DNA of 64,000 bases from Dugong dugon (lineage: Eukaryota; Chordata; Mammalia; Sirenia; Dugongidae). Position numbers and translations under genes: made by a program. The stretch is from contig CM057464.1 of the NCBI GenBank assembly GCA_030035585.1, positions 27,607,465 to 27,671,464 on the forward strand, in the 5' to 3' direction. Each line of letters opens with the position of its first letter. Within the stretch, counting starts at the first letter, position 1. Below the pieces are notes generated by a model that did not search any database, had not been told where the DNA came from, and saw only the letters and a program-made list of their open reading frames with translations. Below, piece by piece: positions 1-12,335 of the stretch.

Positions 1-305
1 TAGATGTCCCCTGAAAGCATGGTCCCCAGACCCCTACCCCTGCTACGTTGTCCCTCAAAGTGTTTGATTGTATTCAGGAAACTTCTTAGCTTTGGTTTAG
101 TCCAGTTGTGCTGACTTTCCCTGTAGTGTGTGCTGTCCTTCCTTTCACCTAAGATAATTCTTATTTACTATCTAGTTAGTAAATAACTCTCACCCTCCCT
201 CCCCATCCTAGTAACCATCAAAGAATGTTTTCTTCTGTGTTTAAACCTTTTCTTGAGTTCTTATTAACAGTGGTCTTATACAATATTTGTCATTCTGTGT
301 CTCGT
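1..305 (-). mobile_element. L1 3' UTR fragment (antisense), cut by window edge
   Basis: This matches the reverse complement of the lineage-specific L1 3' UTR seen again at 4270-4600, 42660-42960 and 44600-44890. The shared order of blocks is clear ('ggtccccagacccctacccc', 'cctttcacctaagata', a C-rich tract, 'caatatttgtc'). It is more diverged than the other copies. Confidence 0.8.
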
Positions 306-1140
306 CCACTTTTAAGGACCTTTATGATTTCACTGGGTCCACACAGATAATTCAGGATAATCTCCCTATTTTAAGGTCAGCTGATTAGCAATTTAATTTC
401 ATCTGCAACTTTACTTCCCCTTTGCCACGTAACCAAATATACTCATGTGTCCCAGGGATTAGGACATGGACATCTTGGGGGACTGTATCTTGTCTACCAT
501 ACTTTCCTGATTTTTATTCCTATCACAATAATCACATCTTCCAAGTCTCCTCTGCTGACTCATCTCCTAACAGACTTCTGACTGTTGGAATGCCTTTGCA
601 CTCAGTCCTAACTAAACTCTCTTTATCTATAATCTTTTCCTAAGTGATCACATCTAACCCTACGTCTTTAAACACCATCTTTACCCAAATGATTTAAAAA
701 CAAATTTACCTCCAGCTTTGACCTCATTCCTGAGCTCCAGACTCTAATACCCAACTCCTACTCAAATTTTTGTCATGTATTTCTAATAGGCATTGCAAAC
801 ATATGGACAAAATAGAACTCCTAGTGCTCACCTCCACCCTATCCTCAAACCTGTTCCCCCTCCAACCTTCCCCATCTCCATAAATGTTACTACATCCACT
901 CAACTAAACAAGCCCAAAACCTAGGAGTCATTCTTGAGTCTTCTTCCTTAAACCCTCACATCCAAACCTATAATAAATACTGTTGCCTCTACACCAAAAC
1001 ACATTCTGAATCTGTCTATACTTTCCATTTCTACCTCTTCCATCTAAGTTTAAGTCACCGTCACCTTTTGCCTGGATAACTGGTCTCCCTGCTTCTATAC
1101 TTGCCTTCCACAGCCCATTCTGCTTACAACACCCAATTTT
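306..1140. other. Old repeat-derived sequence, family not assigned
   Basis: No gene is visible. The stretch around 320-500 and the pyrimidine-rich stretch around 770-1140 resemble very old mammalian interspersed repeats. I cannot name the families with confidence. Confidence 0.4.
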
Positions 1141-1143
1141 ATC

Positions 1144-1145
1144 TC

Positions 1146-1173
<28 letters not shown>
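1144..1173 (+). repeat. Poly(A) tract
   Basis: About 28 uninterrupted A residues follow old repeat sequence, possibly a retroposon tail. Confidence 0.9.
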
Positions 1174-1176
<3 letters not shown>

Positions 1177-1187
1177 AAACAGTGAAG

Positions 1188-1400
1188 GCACTGGGGCCTG
1201 AGAGCTGGAGTGGAGTTCGGATCCTCACTCAGACAAATGAATTTGGGCAAGTTATTTAATCTCTTTGTGCCTTGGTTTCCTGTAAGGTAAAATAGAAATA
1301 ATATTGATATCTATCTTATTGGGTTGTTGTATGAATTTTAAAGTTAACAAATGTTAAATTCTCAGTACTTTGTACACAGAGCGTAATGACTAATTTGTAT
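1188..1400 (+). mobile_element. MIR SINE
   Basis: The core 'gggcaagttatttaatctct' followed by 'cctt..tttcctgtaaggtaaaat' and a ggttgttgt block is the MIR core in sense orientation, well diverged. Confidence 0.8.
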
Positions 1401-1974
1401 ATGTATGTCTCCAGTAATCTGCCTACAATACCTGAGAGTGGGATGGCACAGGCAGGAAGAGAGATTGCCCTCCCACGAAAGTCTGGGCTAGTTGGAATAC
1501 AGAAGGTCACTGGGAATTGACACAAAGGGCTGCTGTTGTTGCCATCCCAGGTGAAGGACAAGCACTGGAGGTGGCAGAAGGGTCAGTGCAATGTCTGGAA
1601 ATAACAAAGCCTGGTGAAATTCAGTCTTCACCCATGTGAGGAAACACTGCAAGGATGGAAAAATTTTATTAACAGAGTCTTCTTTTTAGTCCAATGCTAT
1701 TAATCAGTCTCAGTGATCCCTATATTGGAGATCACAGTATTGAAATCACTGTCGTGATTTCATGCCTCATCCCAAGAAGCAAAAGGAAGGCTTACTCTCA
1801 CTCTGGGATAGGTTACAAGCTGTGATTATTTGGTTTTATTATTATTATAAAAATAATACATGACCATAATAAAAAAAATGTTGGAAAACAGAAAAATAGA
1901 AGGAAGAACAATCTTACCTACACTTGTATTACCTAAAGACAAACTCTGTTTTGGTACATTTCCTTTTAGTCTTT

Positions 1975-3380
1975 CTTTCTTTTTTTTTTAATTGAGATAT
2001 AGTTCACATACCATAAAGTTTACCCTTTTGAAGTATAACTCAATGGTTTTTTAGGACATTCATGATGCTGTGTAACCACCATTATTACCTAATTCCAGAA
2101 CATTTTTATCACCCCAAAAAGAAAGCCTGTAACCATGAGTTGTCACTTCCTATCCAACCCTCCAGCCCCTAGCAACCACTGATCTACTTTCTGTCTATGA
2201 ATTTGTCTATTCTGGACATTTTATATAAATAAGATCATACAGTATGTGACCTTTTGCATCTGGCTTCTTTCATTCAGTGTGATGTTTTCAAGGTTCATCC
2301 ATGTAGTAGCATGAATCAGTAGTTCATTCCTTTTTATGCCTGAATAATATTATTCCATTGTATGTATATATTGCTGTTAGTTGCCTTGGCATTGGCTCTG
2401 ACTCACAGTATATAACAGAACTAAATGTTGCCTGGTCCTATGCCATCTTTATTATGGTTGCTATGTTGGAGCCCATTGTGTCAATCCATCTCACTGAGAG
2501 CCTTCCCTGCCTTCATGGACCCTCCAGTTTACCAGACATGATGTTCTTTTTTTAGCTATTGGTCCTAACATATCCAAAGTAAGCAAGTCAAACTCTCATC
2601 ATCCTCACTTCTAAGGAGCATTCTGGTTGTATATATAGATATAGCATATTTTATTTATCCACTCATCAGTTGATGGACATTTGGGCATTTTCACTTTTTG
2701 GCTGTTATGAAGAATGCTGACATGAACACTTGTATATAAGTTTTTGTGTAGACATATATTTTCAGTTCTCTTGGTTATATACCTAGGAATGGAATTGCTG
2801 GGTTGCATGGTAACTTACGTTTAACTTTTTGAGAAAATGCCACACTATTTTCCAAAGCAATACTCCATTTTACATTTCTATTAGCAATGTATGAGGGTCC
2901 AATTACTCTACACGTGCGCTAACATTTGTTATTGTCCATCTTTTTATTTATAACTGTCCTAGGTGTGTGTCTAGTGGTTTTAATTTTCATTTTCTTGTAA
3001 TGAATTATGCTCTGTCTTTTTATGTACTTGTTGGCCATTCATATATCTTCTTTAGACAAATATATTCAGATCCTTTGCCCATTTTTTAATTAGGTTTTTT
3101 TCTTGTTACTGATATATAAGTGTTCGCTATTTATTCTTGAGACAAGTCCCTTATCATACGTATGATTTGCAAATATTCTTTCCCATTCTGTGGCTTATCT
3201 TTTCACTTTTTTGATAGTGCCCTTTGAAGCACAGAAGTTATTTATTTTGATAAAGTCCAACTTATCCATTTTTTTCTTTCGTCACTACTAAGAAACCATT
3301 TTCCAGTCCAAGGTGATAGAAATTTACTTCTATACTTTCCTTTAAGAGTTTTACAGTTTTAGCCCTTACTTTTAAGTTTT
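1975..3380 (-). mobile_element. Old L1 (L1MA-like), 3' part, antisense
   Basis: The reverse complement of an L1 3' UTR and ORF2 end is recognisable: 'attgagatatagttcacata', 'ttcatccatgtagtagcatg', 'tggacatttgggca', 'cctttgcccattttttaatt'. An RTE fragment splits it at 2371-2630 and a younger L1 3' end splits it at about 3381-4676; it resumes at 4690. Confidence 0.85.
2371..2630 (-). mobile_element. RTE LINE 3' fragment (antisense) inside old L1
   Basis: The blocks 'gagcccattgtgtcaatcca', 'ccagacatgatgttc' and 'aaggagcattctggttgta' match the RTE copies at 49058 and 46331. L1 sequence continues on both sides, so this is a later insertion. Confidence 0.8.
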
Positions 3381-4676
3381 TTTTTCTTTTTTTATTGTAC
3401 TTGAGGTGAAGGCTTACAGAACAAATAGTTTCTCATGAAACAGTAGTACACATATTGCTTTATGGCATTGGTTAACAACTCCACAACATGTCAACCCTCT
3501 AACTTTTCAACCTTTTTTTTTTGGTGAAAATACACATAGACAAAGATACACCATTTCAAAAATTTCTACTTGCACAGTTCAGTGACATTGACTATGCTCT
3601 TCCAATTGCGCTGCTATTCTCACTTAAGATGAAGGCTTACAGAACAAAATAGTTTCTCAGTTAACAGTTACTACACATGTTGCCCTATGACAACGGTTAA
3701 CAATCTCACAACACATCAACAATATCCTTACTCAACCTTGGGTTCCCTATCACCAGCTTCCTTGTCCCTTCTGCCTTCTGGCCCTTGTCACTGGACTACT
3801 GTACCTCATTAGTCCCATTTGGTTTTACGGGGCTGTCCACTCCCAGGCTGAACGGTGAACCTCAGAGATAACTTCACCACTGAGCTAAAAGGGTGTCTGG
3901 GGGCCATACTCTCGGGGTTTCTCCAGTTTCCTTTAAGCCAGTAAATCTGGTCTTTTTTTTGTGAGTTAGAATTATGTTCTACATCCTTCTCCAGCTCTGA
4001 CCAGAACCCTCTGTTGTGATCCTGGTCAGAGCAGTCAGTGGTGGTAGCCGGGCACCATCTAGCTGTACTGGACTCAGTCCAGTGGAGGCCTTGGTACCTG
4101 TGGTCCATTAGTCCTTTGGACTAATCTTTTCCTGGTGTCCTGTTCTCTTCATTCTCCCTTGCTCCCAAAGGGATGAGACCAGTGGAGTGTCTTAGATGGC
4201 TGCTCACAGGCTTTTAAGACCCCAGACACTACTCACCAAGGTAGAATGTAGAACATTGTCTTTATAAACTGTGTTATGCCAATGAGCTAGATGTTCCCCG
4301 AGACCATGGTCCCCACAGCCCTCCACCCAGCAATTCAGTCCCTCAGGGAGTTTGGATGTGTCTATGGGGCTTCCATGACCTTTCCTTGTACAAGTTGTGC
4401 TAGTTTCCCCTGTATTGTGTACTGTCTCACCCTTCACCCAAGATACCACTTATCTATTGCCTATTTAGTATTTCCCCCCCACCCCTCCCATCCCTGGTAA
4501 CCAACAAAGATTGTTACATTTTGTGTGTGAACTTTTTCATGGGTTTTTACAATAGCAGTCTCATACAATATTTGTCCTTTTGTGATTGACTTATTTCACT
4601 CAGCATAATGTCCTCCAGTTTCATCTATGTTATGAGACGTTTACAGATTCATTGTTCTTTCTTGTTGCATAGTACT
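3381..4676 (-). mobile_element. Younger L1 3' end (antisense) nested in old L1
   Basis: This is a 1.3-kb 5'-truncated copy of the lineage-specific L1: poly(T) (reversed tail) at the left, then the whole 3' UTR, ending in the last bases of ORF2 near 4670. The host L1 continues on both sides. The flanks share 'aagttttttttt', compatible with a target duplication. The sense strand has a short open frame at 3809-4108 that recurs in other copies. Confidence 0.88.
4474..4494 (-). other. G-rich tract of L1 3' UTR (quadruplex candidate)
   Basis: The + strand is C7-A-C4-T-C3-AT-C3, so the L1 sense strand has four G runs. The same tract occurs in every copy of this 3' UTR in the window. Confidence 0.7.
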
Positions 4677-4689
4677 GAAGTTTTTTTTT

Positions 4690-7245
4690 TTTAATCTATT
4701 TTGAGTTAATTTTTGTATATGGTGTGAGGTAGGGTCCAACTTCATTCTTGTGCATGTGACTATCCAGTTGTCCCATCGCCATTTGTTGAAAAGATTATTC
4801 TTTTCCAACTGAATTGTTTTGGCACCCTTGTTAAGCATCAATTGACTATAAATGTGAGGATTTATTTCTGGGCCCTTCATTTTATTCCTTCGATCTATAT
4901 ATGGAAACCCTGGTTGCATAGTGGTTAAGAGCTATGGCTGCTAACTTAAAGGTCGGTAGTTTGAACCCACCAGGCTCTCCTTGGAAACTATGGAGGCAGT
5001 TCTACTCTGTCCTATAGGGTTGCTATGAGTCATAATCGACTTGACAACAGTGGGTTTTTTAAATTTTTTATTTTGATCTATATGTCTATCCTTATGCCTG
5101 TTCCACACTGTTTTGACTACTATAGCTTTGTAGTAAGTTTTCAAACCAGAAAGTTTGAGTCCTCCAACTTTGTTTTATTTTTCAAAATTGTTTTGACTAT
5201 TCTGAGCCCCTTGAATTTCCGTATGAATTTTAGGATCAGCTTGTCAATATGTGTAGGGAAAAGTTAGCTGGATTTTGAAGGGGATTGCATTGAATCTTTA
5301 GATCAGTTTTGGAAATAATGCCATCTTAATATTGTCTTTCGATCATGGGATGTCTTTCCATTTGTTTAGAGCTTCTTAATTTCTTTCGACAGTGTTTTGC
5401 AGTTTTCAGAGTATCAGTCTTGCGCTTCTTTTGTTAAATTTATTCCTAAGTATTTTATTCTTTTTGGTGCTATTGTGTTGGAATTATTTTCTTAATTTCA
5501 TTTTCATATTATTCATTGCTTATGAATAGAAATACAGTTGATTTTTCTATATTGACCTTGTATCCTGCAACTTTGCTGAACTTGTTTATTTGTAGTTTTT
5601 AATGGTTTCCTTAGGATTTTATATATGTGAGATCATGTCATCTGTAAGTAGAAATAATTTTACTTCTTCCTTTCAACCAGTATGGATGCTTTTTCTTTCA
5701 TTTTCTTGCCCAATTGCCCTGTCTTCTTCCTCCTCTTAGAGTAAAACTTCTAGTCTTTCATTATTAAATATAATGTTAGCTGAGTGTTTTTTCCCATAGA
5801 TGCCCTTTATCAGGTTGAGGACATGTCCTTCTATTCTTTGTTGAGTGGTTTTATCATAAAATGTTGTTGTATTTTGTTAAATGCTTTTTTTGTTAAATGC
5901 ATCTATTGAGGTGATTATGTGGTTTTTATTCTTTATTCTACTAATATGGTGTATTGCATTGATTGACTTTTGAATATTGAACCAGCCTTGCATCTCTGGA
6001 ATAAATCCCACTTGGTCATGGTGTATAATTCTTTTTATATGTTTATGAATTCTATTTGCTAATATTTTGTTAAGATTTTTACATCTATTCATAAGAAATA
6101 TTGGGCTGTAGTTTTTTTTGCAATGTTTTTTTCTGGTTGTGGTATCGGAATAATACTGAACTCATAGAATGAAAGGGAAGTGTTATTACTTTCTCCTTTA
6201 TATTTTGGGAGGGTTCATGAAGGATTGGTGTTGATTGTTTTCTAAATGTTTGTTTGAATTCACTGCTGAAGCTGTCTGGTTCTGTACTTTTCTTTGTGAG
6301 AAGTTTTTAGTTACTAATTTAATCTCTTTACTTGTTTTAGGTCTACTCAGGTTTTCTAATTCTCCTTGAGTTAATTTTGTTCATTTGTTTCTTTTTAGCA
6401 ATTTGTCCACTTGATCTGGGTTATCTAATTTGTCGACATACAATTATTTGTAGTATTCCCTATAGACTCTTTTATTTCTTTAAGATCATTAATAATATTT
6501 TCCCTTTCATTCCTGATTTTATTAATTTGAGTCTTCTCTCTTTTTTTATTGTCAGTCTAGCTAAAGGTTTGTCCAGTTTTTAAAGAATCTTTTCAAAGAT
6601 CTGACTTTTGGTTTCATTGATTTTCTTTCTTGTTTTTCTTTTCTCTATTTCCATTATTTCTGCTTTAATCTTTATTATTTGCTTCCTTCTACTTGCTTTC
6701 AATTTAGTTTGCTCTTCTTTTTCTAGTTTTTTAAGGTGGAAAGTTAGATTTTTTGAGATTTCTCTTCTTTTTTAATGTAGGAATGGAAGCTATAAATTTC
6801 CCTCTAAGCAAAGTTTTAGCTATATTCCATAAGTTTTAGCATGCTGTGCTTTAATTTTAATTCATATCAAAATATTTTTAAATTTCTCTTATGCTTTCTT
6901 CTTTGACCATTTGTTATTTATAAACATATTGTCTAGTTTTTGCATATTTATGAATTTCCAACTTTCCTTCTCTTACTGATTTCTAATTTCATTTCATTGT
7001 GTTAGAGAACATACTTTGAATGTTTTCAATCTTTTAAAATTTATGGAAACTTGTTTTATGGACTAACGTGGTTTATATCAGAGAATGTCTCATGTACACT
7101 TGAGAACAACGTATATTTTGCCGTTACTGGGTGGAGTGATCTATAAAGATCTGTTAGTTCTAGTTGGTTAAGGTGTCGTTGAAGTCTATTTCCTTGTTTA
7201 TCTTTCTGGTTATTCTATCATCCAATATTCCTTTAGGCATACTTT
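4690..7245 (-). mobile_element. Old L1 (L1MA-like) ORF2 region, antisense, continued
   Basis: The reverse complement of L1 ORF2 runs from 'gttgaaaagattattctttt' through 'gattgcattgaatcttta' to the reverse transcriptase and endonuclease parts. The piece at 5877-6092 translates on the - strand to [37 protein letters not shown], the L1 reverse transcriptase. Many stops are present; it is inactive. Confidence 0.88.
4901..5074 (+). mobile_element. AfroSINE in old L1
   Basis: The head 'ggttgcatagtggttaagag', middle 'tctactctgtcctatagggt' and tail are intact. It is flanked by 'gatctatat' at 4892-4900 and 5075-5083, a 9-bp target duplication. Confidence 0.93.
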
Positions 7246-7600
7246 TACAAACTGTTGTAATTATTTTACATAAGTTTTTTTTGTATCTACTTTTTTTATC
7301 TTGTTAACATTACAACAGTAACAATTCATATTCATATGTCAGATTCTGTGTATAGATAAATTTTAAAGTATGTTTACATTAAATATTAACTTACATAATT
7401 TAACAGTTTCTTTGTGGTAGAATTTAGGCTGTTCATAGTTTTATTTTTTGCCATTAAAAATAAAACTGTGGTGTTTCCGTGCATAAGAGCATCTCTGGAT
7501 TTAGACTTATTTCCATAAGACAGTTGAATTACTGGTGAAAGGGTACAACTAATTAGAGCTTCTACCTTTACCACCACATACACCTCAGCCTGAAGATGTG
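7246..7600. other. Unassigned AT-rich stretch
   Basis: No gene or clear repeat family is seen between two old L1 pieces. Confidence 0.4.
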
Positions 7601-8640
7601 TTTTATGTGGACTAGCAGCCTAAATGTGAAAGGTAAGACTATAAAAGTAATAGAAGAAATGTAAGAGAATATATATGTAACCTAGAGATGAGGTAGGACT
7701 TTTGCCGCTTCAACAATGCTTCAAGGGTACAGCCCATAGGGGAAACAAAAGGATGAATATGATTGCATCATCACTAAAGATTTCTGTTTAATGACGGACA
7801 TAATGGACAAAGCTAAAAGACATGACAATTTAGGAGTTTTTTTCTTTTTACAATACTTACAACCAATAAAAGATTAATATCTAACATATAGGAGAAAGTA
7901 ATGCAAATTGACGAGGAAAAGGCAGGAAAGCCAGTATAAAAATGAGGAAAGGATATGCATTAACAATTTACAAAGAACTCCAAAAGACTAATAGCAGGTA
8001 AATGCATGTTCAAAATCATGAGAAATCAGAGAACAGCAAAATAAACCAATGAGGTATCACTTTACTTATTTTTGACTGGCAAAAAGTTAGAGACTAAAAT
8101 GGCACCAAATATTGGCAGGGATAGAGGGAGACAGAAATCCTAATGCATGTGATGGACATGTGGATAGTGCAGCCATTCTGGAACATAATCTGACTGTCAT
8201 ATACTGTGACTCATCAGTCCCACTCCTGTATGTATCCTAAAGAAATTCTGAAGTGGCAGAATCTGAGGGCCCAACATTGGAAGAGTGAATTCACCACTGA
8301 GAAAGTGAGTAGGTAAAATGTGGTGGATACACACCAAAGAATACTAAACTCCAGTTAGAAGGAGGCTAGATGTACACATGACAACATAGATAGATCATAA
8401 AAATATAGTATTAAGTGAAAAAGAGAAAGATACAGACTGGAAACCTATAATCCAATACATTTATGTAAGTTAAATTGCATGCATACAATATAATATACAT
8501 TTTGCATGAACATTTAAATGGTAGCCTATAAGGGGAAAGGAGAGTGGGAAATGGAGATTACAGAAGATAAGTAAATAAAACAAGAGAGAAGCTTCTTATG
8601 GACCAATGAACTCACGTGTCACAAACTGAGAAATATGATT
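7600..8640 (+). mobile_element. Old L1 3' part, sense
   Basis: Sense-strand L1 blocks such as 'ctaaatgtgaaaggtaagac', 'gcagccattctggaacat', 'agttagaaggaggctaga' and 'tagatagatcataaaaatat' fit the end of ORF2 and 3' region of an old L1M. No long frame is left. Confidence 0.7.
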
Positions 8641-8833
8641 AACATAACCCTCTTCACCTGAGATCCTAAATGAGTGAAAGAATGAATGAGTCCTTTGTCC
8701 ATTCATCTATTCTTTAATAGGTACTGCATCATCCTCCATCCTTTGATCGGGATCAGTTTTTTTTTTTTTTTTTTTTGGCTCTTACCAATTAATATATGAG
8801 CCTGCCTTATTTCCTCATCCCTAACCAGCTCAG

Positions 8834-9005
8834 GGAGCCCTGGTGGCACAGTGGTTAAGAGCTCAGCTACTACCCGAAAGTCTGGCAGTTTGAATCCACC
8901 AGCTGCTCCTTGGGAACCCTATGGGATGGTTCTACTCTGTCCTATAGGGTCCCTGTGAGTCAGAATCAAGTTGATGGCAGCGGGTTTGGTTTTTGGTTTT
9001 TTTTT
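8834..9005 (+). mobile_element. AfroSINE
   Basis: A full copy with head, 'ctctgtcctatagggtccct' and a T-rich tail. Flanks 'taaccagctcag' (8822-8833) and 'taaccaggtcag' (9006-9017) form a 12-bp target duplication with one mismatch. Confidence 0.95.
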
Positions 9006-9182
9006 TAACCAGGTCAGGGCATTCTTAGTCTTTCAGATTTTTCTCATTTGAGGCAAAAATGGCATCTCATTGTTTTAATATTCACTTGTCTCTCAAATAT
9101 GATGCTAATGTTTTCCAAGTATCTTTACCAAATTGTTTTGATGTTAGAAGTTTTCATTTTACATCTCTTACCACAATAACGT

Positions 9183-9645
9183 GGATTGGAGCCGCCTGCC
9201 ACAATAACCAATTCTGAGACGGGGTGAGGTGAGCAGCAAGAGGTTTATTATATATAGATATATAGGAGACAGAGGGGAATAGATTCCTCCAAAAAACCCG
9301 TCTACCCCACTGGAGATCAGACAGGATTATGTATCTTATAAGTTTGTGTTAGTTTCCGCCTGAGGTGGTGATGTCTTAGATGAGTTAATCTTCTACTAGT
9401 ATTCTTGGGGGTTATCTGGTGACATCCTTGGGGATTATCTGGAGACATCCTGGTTTTTCTTGTCACATGATGGGTGCTTTGTTTGGTTTTCATCCTTAGA
9501 TCATTATCACTTGTTTTCTACCCTCCAAGGAGGAACATCAGTTAATCTTAAAACCTTTGTAGAGACTGCAGGAACAAGATCATGGGACGTTAGCAATGGG
9601 GAGTAAATAATAGTAAGCCAGGCCTATGCAGCCTCTTCCACATCT
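9183..9645 (-). mobile_element. Putative solo LTR (antisense)
   Basis: The stretch is unlike its neighbours and on the - strand shows an AATAAA signal (+ strand 'gtttattat' near 9240) about 60 bp from its end, as in an LTR R-U5 region. 'ccacaataac' occurs at both 9171 and 9199, near one edge. No internal region is present. Family and exact ends are not determined. Confidence 0.45.
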
Positions 9646-9649
9646 GTAG

Positions 9650-10230
9650 CTCTTCAAATTTTCCATTCGGATTTTTCAATTGCTGTTAAACTTAGAAATC
9701 CTCCCTTATACTCATATTGATAAATATTCTATTTTATTCTTTTTAATTGCTTGGTTGCTTTTCTTTGTGTCCTTAATGAACTGGAATACTTAGCTAACCA
9801 ACTGCTGCAGTACCTTTTGTTAGATAGCCATTTCTTTCTCACAGATTTATGATACCTCCTTTAGAGGTTCACAAATATAAAAGGAACAGAAGAAATGTAA
9901 GAGAACATCATTGTCATATAATTAAGATCTTCTTCTTGGCTGTCCTTATGCCAATATTCACTGATTTAATTATTATGGTTTTCTAATATGTGTTTATTCT
10001 AATTCTTCATTATTCTTCTTTATGAAAAGATTTTAAGGAATGTCATTTGTTTGTCCTTCTAGATTAATATTACAATTATGAGCCAAATAACCTAGATTTC
10101 ATTAGCTTGTAAGGTCAAAATAAGGTTACCACATTCTCACTACTTTATTTACAGAGGCAGAAAGTTTGCAGATGTTACATGCTCTTCAGGGCATGTAGGC
10201 AATTTCTGTTTGTGCAGGAGGCATAGAGAC
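9650..10230. other. No gene; unassigned or old repeat sequence
   Basis: AT-rich sequence with no supported coding or RNA gene. Confidence 0.4.
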
Positions 10231-10711
10231 TGTCTTAGTCATCTACTGCTGCTACAACAGATATACCACAAGTGGATGGCTTTAACAAAGAGAAATTTAT
10301 TTCTTCACAGTAAAGTAGGCTAAAAGTCCAAATTCAGGGTGTCAGCTCCAGGGAAAGGCTTTTTCTCTCTGGTGGCCTTCTCATCAATGTTCCCCCAGAC
10401 TAGGAGCTTCTCCACGCAGGGAACTCTGGTCCAAAGGACACGCTCTGCTCCTGGCACTGCTTTCTCCGTGGTATGAGGTCCCATTGTCTCTCTGCTCACT
10501 TCTCTCTTTTATATCTCAAGAGATTACCTCAGGACACAATGCAATCTTGTAGACTGAGTCCTGCCTAACTAACACAACTGCACCCATCCTCCCTCATTAA
10601 CATCATAGAGGCAGGATTTACAACATACAGGAAAATCACACAATACCAGGAATCATGACCCAGCCAAATTAATACACACATTTTTTGGGGGACATAATCC
10701 AATCCATGACA
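10231..10711 (-). mobile_element. MaLR-like solo LTR (antisense)
   Basis: It begins TGTCTTAGTC and ends CCATGACA. It matches four other blocks in the window (28448, 34432, 55414, and more distantly 52300). On the - strand it has an AATAAA signal near its 3' end. The arrangement resembles the MLT1/MaLR LTR group. No matching 5-bp target duplication is visible here. Confidence 0.85.
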
Positions 10712-11538
10712 GTAGGCATCAGGATTGGAGGAAGACACATTAACAACCTGCTTTATGCACATGACACAAACCTTGCTTGCTGAAAGTGGAGAGGACTTGA
10801 AGCACTTACTAATGAAGATCAAAGACTACAGCTTTCAGTATGGATTACCCCTCAACATTAAGAAAACAAAAATTCTTATAACTGGACCAATAAGCAACAT
10901 CAGGATAAACAGAGAAAAGATTGGAGTTGTCAAGCATTTCATTTTACTTGGATCTACAGTCAACACCCATGGAAGCAGCAGTTAATAAGTCAAAAGATGC
11001 ATTGCATTGGGCAAATTGGCTGCAAAAGACCTCTTTAAAGTGTTAGAAAGCAAAGATATCATATTTAAGGACTAAGGTGCACCTGACCCAAGCCATGGTA
11101 CTTTTAATCACCTCATATGCACGTGAAAGTTGGAAAAGGAAGAAAGAAGACTGAAGAAGAATTGATGCCTTTGAATTATGGTGTTGGCGAAGAATATTGA
11201 ATATACCACGAACTGCCAGAAGGACAAACAAATCTGTCTTGGAAGAAGTACAGCCAGAATGCTCCTTAGAAGCAAGGATGGTGAGACTTCGTCTCACATA
11301 CTTTGGACATGTTATCAGGAGGGACCAGTCCCTGGAGAAGGACATCATGCTTGGCAAAGTTGAGGGTCAGAGAAAAAGAGGAAGACCCTCAACGAGATGC
11401 ACTGACACAGTGGCTGCAAAAATGGGCTGAAGCATAATAACAATTGTGAGGATGGTGCCAGACTAGGCAGTGTTTCATTCTGTTGTACATGGGTCGCTGT
11501 GAGTGAGACCGACTCGAAGGCACCTAATAATAACAACA
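10712..11538 (+). mobile_element. RTE LINE, reverse transcriptase C-terminal part to 3' end
   Basis: Translated pieces read LAESGEDLKHLLMKIKDY, LNIKKTKILITGP, GVVKHFILLGSTVN, then NIPRTARRTNKSVLEE, LRLTYFGHVIRRDQSLEKD and MLGKVEGQRKRGRPS. This is the RTE/BovB pol C-terminal region, with the YADD box degraded to about YAHDT. Frameshifts separate the pieces. The 3' end shares its sequence with the AfroSINE tail. It abuts the LTR at 10711. Confidence 0.9.
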
Positions 11539-11755
11539 TTCTTTATTATTGTACTGGTTAAGTTCACAAAAGGAAAACAGATGGCACCCTTAAATTAAGA
11601 TAATTTAAGGATGGTTTATTTACAAAAAAGGCTATAAGATACTGTTTCTTACTGATTTTATTAAAGAAACCATTTATGTTTCACCATTAAATAAGCTGAT
11701 AACTATTATTTTAAGAAAGATATTGTTTTTATTACATTTCTTAAGCAATATTTAA
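11539..11755. other. Short segment with a diverged duplicate at 12326
   Basis: About 75 bp from 11537 ('attctttattattgtac', 'gttcacaaaagga', 'aacagat') recurs at 12328-12405. Confidence 0.55.
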
Positions 11756-11960
11756 GGAGCCCTGGTGACACAATGATAAAGCACTTGGCTACTAACCAAA
11801 AGGTTGGAGATTCAAACCCACTGGCAACTCCTCGGGAGAAAAGACCTGGTGATTTGCTCCCATAAAGATTACAGCCTAGAAAACCTTATGGAGCAGTTCT
11901 ACTCTGTCACATAGGGTCACTGTGAGTCAGAACTGAGTGGACGGCACACAGCAACAAAGT
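11756..11960 (+). mobile_element. AfroSINE
   Basis: Full-length variety with the 'gaaaagacctggtgatttgc' insert. 'aatattt(t)aa' flanks it on both sides (11747 and 11961). Confidence 0.88.
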
Positions 11961-12131
11961 AATATTTTAAAAGCATAAAAATAATGAATACCTGTGTATG
12001 CAGCACCCAGCTTAAGAGAAAAAACATTAACAACAGAAGCTCTTTATATACCTTTCCTTGACCACATCACATTCCCCTTTCCAACTCCCAGAGATAATCA
12101 CTCTTCTGAATCTGGGTTTTAAGGATAGCTA

Positions 12132-12335
12132 GTCTGGTGCAAATGGTTTGCTCTCCTCTACTAAACTAAAGGTAGACAGTTCGAACACATCCAGCAGCGT
12201 TACAGCAGAAAGGGCTGGTGATCTGCTTCCATAAAGATTACAGCCAAGAGAATCCTATGGGACAGTTTTACTCTTCATAACATGGGGTTGCCACAAGTTG
12301 GGGTCGACTTGATCGCAACGGGCTTTTCTATTCTT
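12132..12335 (+). mobile_element. AfroSINE, diverged
   Basis: Blocks 'tctggtgcaaatggtttgct', 'gctggtgatctgcttccata' and 'ggggtcgacttgatcgcaac' identify the family; many substitutions. Confidence 0.8.

Noticed and set aside
9183-9645. Complete endogenous retrovirus
   Set aside because: Only an LTR-like stretch is present; no gag, pol or env sequence adjoins it.
10725-11430. RTE reverse transcriptase as an intact gene
   Set aside because: The frame is broken into pieces, the YADD box is altered, and the 5' part is absent.
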